A DNA stretch of 64,000 bases, from NCBI GenBank assembly GCA_035651595.1, contig DASRFJ010000241.1:48134-112133 (forward strand). Reading direction: 5' to 3'. Source of the stretch: JAFARZ01 sp035651595. GTDB lineage: Bacteria; Actinomycetota; Actinomycetes; Streptosporangiales; Streptosporangiaceae. Below, one piece after another: positions 43,442 to 50,538 of the stretch. Position numbers and translations under genes: made by a program. Positions within the stretch are counted from its first letter, which is position 1, and each line of letters begins with the position of its first letter. Below the pieces are notes generated by a model. The model was not told the origin of the DNA. It ran no database searches and saw only the letters and a program-made list of their open reading frames with translations.

Positions 43442-46400
43442 CTACTCGGACATGCCGGATTCGGTCCAGCGCTGGAAGACGGCCACCTTCTCGGCAGGCC
43501 ACGCGCCGTCACAGGGCATGGTGCCGGCCCTAACCCGCTCGAGGATGGCCGCCGCGTTCGCCGTGACGTCGGCGTAGGACCACAGGTCGAACACGAAGCT
43601 CATCGACTGACGATCCTTGTCCCGGAACAGCGGCTTGACGTGCCTGGCGAAGCTCACGGGCTCGTCCGGGCCGGGCAGTTCAGGCTCCTCGTCCTGGGTG
43701 GCCGCGGCGGTGGCGTCAGCCACCGCCGACGGCGGCCCGGCGGCATTCCAGTCCCATTCCGGCACCGGCGCATCCGCCTGGGCCGCCGACTCCCAGCTGA
43801 CGTAGGCGGCGAACACGGAGCGGAACTGCGGATCGGCGGGCAGCTTCGCGTCGTCGGCGGAGCGGAGCCACAGGCCAACCCAGCGGATCCGCTGGTCCTC
43901 AGAGAGGGGAACGCTCGGGCCGGCGGAAACCGGACTTGCCTGGCGCGGACCGCCGAAGGCGGCGGCCAGGCGGGCGGCCACCTGCTCGGCCTGGCCAGGT
44001 GCCACGTCCGCGAACAGCGGCGCGAGCACCGGGTCACCGGGCAGGTGCTTCTCGTAGACCGCGCGGGTCAGCGCGGTAAGCGCGGGCAGCCCGCCCGCCC
44101 ATTCGAACAAGGTCGGCCGCTCGCTCGGTGCGGGGTCGGCGAAGCCGACGTACCAGTGCATGCCGCTGCAGAACGGCTTGTTCTGGGAATGACCGCAGCG
44201 GCAGAGCGCGTAGTGCTCTCGTGAGCTGCCCTCGGCCCGCTCGATGTCCGCGCCGTCCGCGTCGGTGAGCGGCACTCCGCCGCTGATCCGGTACGGGCCA
44301 TCCTTGCTCACCTCGACGCCCGGCCCGCGCGTGCCATGGAAGTCGACGATGCCGCGTTCCTCGACGCCGTCCACGGCGAAGCTCAGCGCACCTGACGGGC
44401 ACGCGCGCACCGCGGCGACGATCTCGTCGGTACGCGCGCCGGCCGGAGTGACGAACGGGTCAGCGCCCGCGTGGAAGACGTGGGAAAGCCGGTCTGTGCA
44501 GAACCCGGAGTGCTGGCAGATGCCTCGGTTGTCGAAGATCGTCACCTGTTGCCCGGGGTAGGCATCCCTGCGATCGGGCACCCGTTTGGGGTCCTTGGCA
44601 CCGGAGAAGCCCGCCGCGACGTGCGCGCCGTCGCAGCGGGGATTGATCGCCGACTGGCCGCACCGGCACAGCGCGAGTTGCGGCGTGGCCGGCAGGTCCT
44701 CGCCCAGCCAGTCCCGCAGCGAGTCCGCGTTCGTGACCAGGTAGGGGCCGTCTGTCGCGACCGTGATGCCAGGGGCGAGACCGGCCTGTATCCGGCGAAG
44801 CTCACCGATGATGGCTCCGTCGGCCTGGCAGGCCAGGTCCTGCAGCGCGGCCGTGGCCTCCATTAGCGCCGGATCGTCACTCACGACCCGGAGCCGCGTC
44901 GCGGCCAGCGCCAGTTCCCGCAGGCTCGCCGCGGCCGGCGAGCTGGCCGACCCGACCGCGTTGGACGCGGTCGATACGGTGGTGGTCGCCAGCGGGCGCA
45001 GGACGCTGTTCACCAGACGCTCGGCGAGCGCGGCGTCGGCGTCCTTCACCGCCGTGTGCACAGCGGCGGCCAGCTCGGCGTAGGGACCGGCGGCGGCACG
45101 GGTGGCCAGATCCGCGGCCTCGGCTTGCAGTTCGCCGAGGTCCACGCCGGAACCGGCCTCATCCGCGTGCGCCCAGCGGCTGACCAGACCCCAGTCGGGG
45201 AAGTGCACGGCCAGCGAGTCGGCCATGCGGTCGAACGCGGCGCCAACCTCGGTCAGGGTCTCGATCACCGTCGGCAGCTGGGCCGCCCGGCCGGTGCGGC
45301 AGCGGGAGGCGAAGGCGGCTGCCCCGCGGAGCCGCTCCTCCAGGAGCGCCCAGGCGGCGGCCCGGTGCGGGATCAGGTAGTCCGACTCGTAGAACAGCTC
45401 GAAGCTGGGCGCCGCCGTCTTTCCCGGGAACTCGCTGCCGACCGGCAGCTCCGTGATCAGGTTGCCCAGCGGCCGCAGCGCGCTGAACATGAGGGCGAGG
45501 GTGAGCTCGGCCAGCGTTTCCAGTTGCTCGTCGGTTTCTTCGGTGTGCGCGAAGTAGCGCTCGAGCGCCAGCAGCAGGATCTCGTAGGCGACATTGAACA
45601 GGTCCATGCACTCACCGGTCAGCGGATCGGTGACCAGCGGCACATCTCCGTGCTGGGTCGGCCGCACGTTGGCGGCCATTACCGGCCGGACGGGGTCGAA
45701 CGCCGGGTTGGCCGCCCGCATCTGCTGGTATTCGTCCAGGATGTTCACGAACTGACCAAAGTGCGCGGTCCGCCAGTCTCCCCGCGGCCCCTCGCCTTGC
45801 TCGAGAATCTCCCCGATGGCCTGGCACGCGGATGCCAGATCGGTCACCGGGATCAGCTCGGGCCAGTGGAAGTTGGCGGAAGTGGCCTGCGCCCTGGGGG
45901 GACCGATGAACAGCCACTGCTCACCAAGCTTCTCGGCCAGGTGCGCGAGGCCGACCTCAATGGACCGGTACAGATGCCCGACGGTGGCGAAATCCTGTAG
46001 CCGGGGCACGATGTCACCCTCGGCCATCATGGGCTCGGCCCGGCCGACCGCCTCAAGGCAGTCGGCGTCCGCCAGGTCCATTCCCTCCGGACGCTCGAGG
46101 AACATGAAGTGCTGGAGCGCCTGCTCGCCGAACGGGAGCAGCGCCAGCTGCACGCCAGCCGGGTAGTGGTTGGCGGCGGCCGGCATGTTCTCCCTGGCCA
46201 GGTGCGGCGCGCCGCCGATCGCGGTCATGAGGTTATGCACCAGCGCGAGGTGCAGCATCTCTTGCGTGGCCACGTGCGAGATCTGCTTGCGCCACCTGGT
46301 GACGACCTCAAGCTCGGCCTCGGTGAGCCCCTCGTCAGCCGACTGCTTGAGCGAGAACGCGGCGAACAGGTACTGGCACATGATGCCGTGCTCCAGTTCG

Positions 46401-46549
46401 GCGGCCTCGCACAGCATGTAGATCAGCGCTTCACGGTGCTCGATCACGAACGGGGCCTCCGGCGCGGCCTTCCCGCCCCGGCTGGCGATGACGTTGGCGA
46501 GCCTGCCCCGGCCGGCCACTGTCATGTTCTTGCCCGCGGCCTCCTCCAA
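43442..46549 (-). CDS. Multidomain protein: VioB-like ferritin fold, two CDGSH, ferredoxin, globin-like, CDGxWP
   Basis: A 1035-residue protein. The start is TTG 46549, with GGGAGG six bases upstream; ATG 46525 is an alternative. In order: a VioB-like ferritin fold (about 1-400, MLCEAAELEHGIMCQYL and HVATQEMLHLAL); helical spacer; CDGSH-type cluster CRCGQSAINPRCDGAH (near 626); ferredoxin-like unit ICQHSGFCTDRL...ACPSGAL (about 675-720); second CDGSH CRCGHSQNKPFCSGMH (near 781); a group II truncated-globin-like part (EWAGGLPALTALTRAVYEKHL, about 810-940) lacking the usual proximal RH; a CDGxWP tail (PLFRDKDRQSMSF, MPCDGAWP). It looks like an electron-transfer chain fused to an oxidase. No CXXCH. 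The two CDGSH sites have enough ligands for [2Fe-2S]; the ferredoxin unit has three visible Cys plus a distal Cys. Confidence 0.8.
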   Translation of the reverse strand: MEEAAGKNMTVAGRGRLANVIASRGGKAAPEAPFVIEHREALIYMLCEAAELEHGIMCQYLFAAFSLKQSADEGLTEAELEVVTRWRKQISHVATQEMLHLALVHNLMTAIGGAPHLARENMPAAANHYPAGVQLALLPFGEQALQHFMFLERPEGMDLADADCLEAVGRAEPMMAEGDIVPRLQDFATVGHLYRSIEVGLAHLAEKLGEQWLFIGPPRAQATSANFHWPELIPVTDLASACQAIGEILEQGEGPRGDWRTAHFGQFVNILDEYQQMRAANPAFDPVRPVMAANVRPTQHGDVPLVTDPLTGECMDLFNVAYEILLLALERYFAHTEETDEQLETLAELTLALMFSALRPLGNLITELPVGSEFPGKTAAPSFELFYESDYLIPHRAAAWALLEERLRGAAAFASRCRTGRAAQLPTVIETLTEVGAAFDRMADSLAVHFPDWGLVSRWAHADEAGSGVDLGELQAEAADLATRAAAGPYAELAAAVHTAVKDADAALAERLVNSVLRPLATTTVSTASNAVGSASSPAAASLRELALAATRLRVVSDDPALMEATAALQDLACQADGAIIGELRRIQAGLAPGITVATDGPYLVTNADSLRDWLGEDLPATPQLALCRCGQSAINPRCDGAHVAAGFSGAKDPKRVPDRRDAYPGQQVTIFDNRGICQHSGFCTDRLSHVFHAGADPFVTPAGARTDEIVAAVRACPSGALSFAVDGVEERGIVDFHGTRGPGVEVSKDGPYRISGGVPLTDADGADIERAEGSSREHYALCRCGHSQNKPFCSGMHWYVGFADPAPSERPTLFEWAGGLPALTALTRAVYEKHLPGDPVLAPLFADVAPGQAEQVAARLAAAFGGPRQASPVSAGPSVPLSEDQRIRWVGLWLRSADDAKLPADPQFRSVFAAYVSWESAAQADAPVPEWDWNAAGPPSAVADATAAATQDEEPELPGPDEPVSFARHVKPLFRDKDRQSMSFVFDLWSYADVTANAAAILERVRAGTMPCDGAWPAEKVAVFQRWTESGMSE

Positions 46550-46622
46550 GACTTCCTCCCGTCATACCTGCACCATGTACTTGTTGTAATAATGCCACGC
46601 GCGGCCATTTGAGATTCCGCGG

Positions 46623-46638
46623 AGCTAACGAAGTCGGC
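46623..46638. promoter_or_regulatory. Candidate shared operator, reverse copy
   Basis: AGCTAACGAAGTCGGC is the exact reverse complement of 31365-31380. It lies 74 bases upstream of the multidomain gene start, in the gap before the secreted protein. See the finding on the shared motif. Confidence 0.5.
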
Positions 46639-46659
46639 CGCCTTATTCGGGAGTGCCGT

Positions 46660-46692
46660 GGACGTAACGTTGTAGGGGCGAACGTAACGTTC
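46660..46692. promoter_or_regulatory. Two ACGTAACGTT sites spaced by 20 bases
   Basis: GGACGTAACGTTG (46660-46672) and GAACGTAACGTTC (46680-46692) are spaced 20 bases start to start. The second is a perfect 6-1-6 palindrome. They lie between the multidomain gene (leftward) and the secreted protein (rightward). They could be operators on the same face of the helix; the bound protein is unknown. Confidence 0.5.
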
Positions 46693-46806
46693 TTCCAGCG
46701 GCATTCTGCGAATGTCCGATAGTTCTTCGGCGAGCGAGCGAGACCGCCAGAAAAGGGCGGTTAGCTTGGTGAACGATACATGCCCTCGACGGATGGGAAA
46801 TCGAGC

Positions 46807-47253
46807 ATGCGCACCACTCTCGCAACCGCGCTCTTCCTCCTCACGCTCGCCATGACGAGCGGTACGGGGAAGGCCGACACGCAGACCGCACCCGAGGAAT
46901 CCCGCGACCGCGACCAGTTCCCCATCGGCACGTGGTCAGCCGCGGTAGTCGTGGACGGGACTCAGTTCCCCCAGGCCACGATGTTGTTCAACACCGCCGG
47001 CAGCCTCAGCATCGCCACACCGGTCAGCTTGGCAACCGGCGTCTGGCACAGGACGGGCACCACGACCTTCGACTGGGAGGGGCGGGAGGTCTACCAGCCT
47101 GGCCCAGGACTCCCCGGGTACGTGCTCATCAATCAGCATGCGGCCCTCGACGGCGACACCCTCACCAGCAGTGGCGAGTCAAAGGTCTACGACCAGGACG
47201 GGAACTTCTGGAAGACGGTGCACACGGTCGTGACCGGGACGCTGAGCAGCTAA
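46807..47253 (+). CDS. Secreted protein of unknown function (about 150 residues)
   Basis: A 148-residue protein, start set at ATG 46807 where GGGAAATCGAGC serves as ribosome site; the upstream ATG 46780 has none. The N-terminus (RTTLATALFLLTLAMTSGTG) is a typical signal peptide, probably cut near residue 24. The mature part is beta-rich (WSAAVVVDGTQFPQATMLF, TGTTTFDWEG, VLINQHAALDGDTL), a lipocalin/allene-oxide-cyclase-like pattern with no recognisable motif. Its gene precedes the MetX-like hydrolase by 80 bases. Localisation outside the cell is well supported; the function is unknown. Confidence 0.75.
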   Translation: MRTTLATALFLLTLAMTSGTGKADTQTAPEESRDRDQFPIGTWSAAVVVDGTQFPQATMLFNTAGSLSIATPVSLATGVWHRTGTTTFDWEGREVYQPGPGLPGYVLINQHAALDGDTLTSSGESKVYDQDGNFWKTVHTVVTGTLSS

Positions 47254-47333
47254 CCCGCCCCCGCAGGCTATTCAGGCACCCATTAGCTATACCGAATCTA
47301 AGGGGCAATTGGACCCAAGAAAGGGACATTCCT

Positions 47334-48374
47334 GTGACCTTCGAATTCTTCGACTTGGGCGACTTCACGTTCGCCTCGGGCGTCATCGTCCCCAATGTGA
47401 AACTTGCGTACCGGACAGTCGGCAAGCTGAATGCCGCCAAGGACAACGCGATCTTGTTCCCCACGTTCCTGGCGGCGCCGCCGAACGGGCTGGACATGTG
47501 GATTGGCGAGGGCCGCCCGCTGGACCCCACCAGGTACTTCATCATTCTGCCCGGGCACTTCGGCCTGTCGCCGAGCACGTCTCCGGAGAACACCGCGCCG
47601 CCGTTCGACCGCGGCGCCTTCCCCGCGATCGACATCGCGGACGACGTGATCGCTCAGCACCGGCTCGTCACCGAGCTTTTCGGCATCAGCGAGTTGCAGC
47701 TGATCCTCGGCTGGTCTGTCGGCTCGCTCCAGCTCTGGGAGTGGGCGGTGCGCTTCGCCCCCATGGTCAAGCGCATGGCCTCGATCGCCGGGACGCCGGT
47801 GCCGCGGCCGTGGACCAAGCTGTGGCTGCGCTACGCGGTGGAGGAGCAGATCACCTGTGACCCGGCATTCAACAACGGGTTCTACCGCAACATGGACGAC
47901 GTCCAGGCGGGAATTCGCCGCGTGGGCCACGTCACCGCGATCACGGCTCCGACCGATGGCTTCTACCGCGAGGGCAACGAGCTGTGGCGGCCACTCGGCT
48001 TCGCCTCCGGCGACGACGCGGTCAAGCGCATGTTCGAGCCGCTGTTCATGGGCCAGGACCCGAACGGCATCATCGCCCAGGCCAGGAAGGCCATCGCGGC
48101 CGACCCGGCCCACGGCGGTGACCTCGCCGCGGCGCTGGGCACGATCACGGCGAAGGCGGTGGTCGCCGGGTTCACCGGTGACTTCCTGTTCCCGCCCGAG
48201 GAGGCACGTCGCGCCGCTGCGCACGTCCCCGATGCGACCTTCCACGAGATCCCCAGCTCGTATGGCCACATGGCCACGTTCGGCCTGGCCGAGCAGGACG
48301 TGAAGACCGTCGACGGGCTGCTCCACGACCTGCTCGCGTCCTTACGTCTCTCAACCGAGGAAGGGATATCAACG
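47334..48374 (+). CDS. MetX-like alpha/beta hydrolase (no stop before the oxidase)
   Basis: About 340 residues of an alpha/beta hydrolase related to homoserine O-acetyltransferases. The start is GTG 47334 after AAGGGAC. The nucleophile is in GWSVGSLQ (Ser near 126), the Asp in TGDFLFPP (near 282) and the His in SYGHMATFG (near 310). The usual homoserine-contact residues cannot be judged by eye. The frame has no stop where the hydrolase should end: it continues through ASLRLSTEEG into the start of the oxidase. So the product is either a fused 881-residue protein or two proteins made from one frame. The end given here is the last base before the internal start. Confidence 0.72.
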
Positions 48375-49979
48375 ATGTCCAAGTTTCCGCGGCGGCGGTT
48401 TGCCGGTGCGTCGATGGCCGGGGGAGGTGCAGTCGGGGTATCGGACGCGCGTCCCGCGTCGGCGGCCCTCGACGTGGCCACCGTTCCCGATGCGGTCGCC
48501 GTCACCGTCGACGACCCGAGTTACACCTATCTCACCACCCGCGGCAAGAACCGCCGCTACACCGGGACTCCGACCTCGATCTACCAGGTCTACAACGCCG
48601 ACCAGGTCCGTCAGGTCGTCGATCAGATCGTCGCGTCCGGGCAGCAGCTGGCCGTCCGCAGCGGCGGACACGCTCTTGACGACCTGGTGGACGCCCCTGA
48701 GGTGACGGCGCTCATCGACACCTCCCACATGAACGCGGCATATTACGATCCCGCCTACCAGGCCATCGCGGTGGAATCCGGCGCCCTGCTAGGCGACGTG
48801 TACAAGACTCTCTACCCGACCTACGGCTTTGTGCCGCCGTGCGGCTCCTGCCCCACGGTCGGGGTCAGCGGCTTCACGATGGGCGGCGGGTTCGGCACGC
48901 TGTGCCGCAAGCACGGCCTCATCGCCGACCACCTCTACGGGGTCGAGGTCGTGGTCGTCGGCAAGTCGGGGCGGGCGAGCGTCGTGGTCGCCACGCGTGA
49001 AGCCTCGGATCCGAACAGGGACCTGTGGTGGGCGCACACCGGGTCGGGGGGAGGCAACTTCGGAGTAGCGACCCGCTTCCTGTTCCGGTCGCCCGAAGCC
49101 GAAGGCGCTGGCCCCGCCGGACTGCTGCCCGCCCCGCCGCGTGCGGTGATCACCACCACGATGATCTGGCCGTGGAACAGCATGACCGAGCCGGACTTCG
49201 CCCGGATAGTGAACAACCACGGTGCCTGGCACGCCGCCAACAGCGCCCCGGGGACGGAGTACAGCACGCTCTACAGCGAATTCGGCCTGGCCTCGCACGT
49301 CGTCGGCGGTATGGAACTCGTGGCGCAGATCGACGCCACCGTGCCGAATGCCCAAGCTCTCATGGACGCGTACGTGGCGGCCGTGAGCTCGGGCGTGAAT
49401 GCGACGATGTTCACCAAGACGGCCACCGCGAACTGGCTCACCACGCTCCTCACCGAGCCGTTCCCGAGCGCGCCGCCGGAGGACAACCGCGTGAAGAGCA
49501 AGGGCGCATGCCTGCGGCAGCCGTTCTCCGCTGACCAGGTCGCGACCATGTACCGGTACCTGTCGGACCCGAAGACCACGACCGCGGGTGCGATGGTCGT
49601 CTATTCCCTGGGCGGACAGGTCAGCGCGACCGCGCCCGACGCGACGGCCGTGGCCCAGCGTGACTCGATTCTGCGGACTCTGCTCATCTCGTCCTGGGCG
49701 AACCCTGCCCAAGACGAGCAGAACGTCGCCTGGACACGGGAGTTCTACCGGGATCTGTACGCCGGCACCGGCGGTGTCCCCGTGCCGGACGACGCGACCG
49801 ACGGTTCGTATATCAACTTCCCGGACGCGGATTTCACCGATCCCACCTGGAATACCTCCGATGTACCGTGGTACACCCTGTACTTCAAGGACAACTACCC
49901 GCGGCTTCAGCAGATCAAGGCCGCGTACGACCCCGGGAATGTCTTCCGCCACCCGCTGTCTATCCAGCTCCCCGGGTAA
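48375..49979 (+). CDS. FAD-linked oxidase, berberine-bridge type, with twin-arginine-like N-terminus
   Basis: A 534-residue oxidase from the internal start ATG 48375. AAGGG lies about ten bases upstream, and the sequence FPRRRFAGASMAGGGAVG looks like a Tat signal. The FAD-binding PCMH fold shows VRSGGH (near 98) and GSCPTVGVSGFTMGGGFG (near 158), the His and Cys that bind flavin covalently in berberine-bridge enzymes. The C-terminal BBE motif is NYPRLQQIKAAYDPGNVF. It is in the same frame as the upstream hydrolase with no stop between. If made separately it would be exported; if fused, the signal would be buried. A hairpin terminator follows. Confidence 0.8.
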   Translation: MSKFPRRRFAGASMAGGGAVGVSDARPASAALDVATVPDAVAVTVDDPSYTYLTTRGKNRRYTGTPTSIYQVYNADQVRQVVDQIVASGQQLAVRSGGHALDDLVDAPEVTALIDTSHMNAAYYDPAYQAIAVESGALLGDVYKTLYPTYGFVPPCGSCPTVGVSGFTMGGGFGTLCRKHGLIADHLYGVEVVVVGKSGRASVVVATREASDPNRDLWWAHTGSGGGNFGVATRFLFRSPEAEGAGPAGLLPAPPRAVITTTMIWPWNSMTEPDFARIVNNHGAWHAANSAPGTEYSTLYSEFGLASHVVGGMELVAQIDATVPNAQALMDAYVAAVSSGVNATMFTKTATANWLTTLLTEPFPSAPPEDNRVKSKGACLRQPFSADQVATMYRYLSDPKTTTAGAMVVYSLGGQVSATAPDATAVAQRDSILRTLLISSWANPAQDEQNVAWTREFYRDLYAGTGGVPVPDDATDGSYINFPDADFTDPTWNTSDVPWYTLYFKDNYPRLQQIKAAYDPGNVFRHPLSIQLPG

Positions 49980-49983
49980 CCAC

Positions 49984-50021
49984 CCGGGCGGGCGCTGACC
50001 GGCAGGCCAGCGCCCGCCCGG
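49984..50021 (+). terminator. Terminator-like hairpin after the oxidase
   Basis: CCGGGCGGGCGCTG (49984-49997) pairs perfectly with CAGCGCCCGCCCGG (50008-50021) around a 10-base loop, starting five bases after the stop codon. No T-run follows, as is common in actinomycetes. Confidence 0.75.
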
Positions 50022-50063
50022 CGCCCGTTTGGCCGGCGGCTCACCGGTAAGACCTATCTCGCG

Positions 50064-50483
50064 ATGAACGTGGAAACCGTGGCCGACGTGATGGTGCACC
50101 ATCCGAAGCTGTGCCATGCGGACAGCACGGTTGGCGACCTCCGGCGGCTGTTCGCCGACGATCACGTCCACGCCGTCCTGATCGTGTCCGGTGCCCGGCT
50201 GCTCACCGTCATCGACCGTATCGACCTCGGCCCGGAAACGGCCGACTCGGTCGCGGCGGCGAGCCTTGGCCGCCTGAGCGGACGGGTGATCGCGCCCTCG
50301 GCTTCGGCGACCGCGGCACTGCGGCAGATGACCGCGGCCGGCCGCCGCCGGCTTGCCGTTGTCGGACCGGACAGCACGCTGCTCGGCCTGCTCTGCCTCA
50401 AGCGCACCGGCACCGGATTCTGTTCGGACGAGGACGTACGCCAGCGCCACTATGAACGCCTCACAAATCCGTATATGTCATGA
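50064..50483 (+). CDS. CBS-domain pair protein
   Basis: A 139-residue protein with two CBS domains: TVADVMVHHPKLCHADSTVGD to VIDRIDL, and LSGRVIAPSASATAALRQM to LLGLLCLKR. These bind adenine nucleotides and regulate partner proteins. No ribosome site is clear, so the start is provisional. It stands just before the relic regulator. Its length is normal for a stand-alone pair. Confidence 0.82.
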   Translation: MNVETVADVMVHHPKLCHADSTVGDLRRLFADDHVHAVLIVSGARLLTVIDRIDLGPETADSVAAASLGRLSGRVIAPSASATAALRQMTAAGRRRLAVVGPDSTLLGLLCLKRTGTGFCSDEDVRQRHYERLTNPYMS

Positions 50484-50538
50484 GACGGTAGCGGGTTCCT
50501 TGGGCGTATCTGCGCGGGCGTACTCTGCTCGGTTAGGC

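Noticed and set aside
46932..47333. In-frame extension upstream of the MetX-like hydrolase
   Set aside because: It is the antiphase reading of the secreted-protein gene, with no hydrolase likeness; GTG 47334 with AAGGGAC is preferred.
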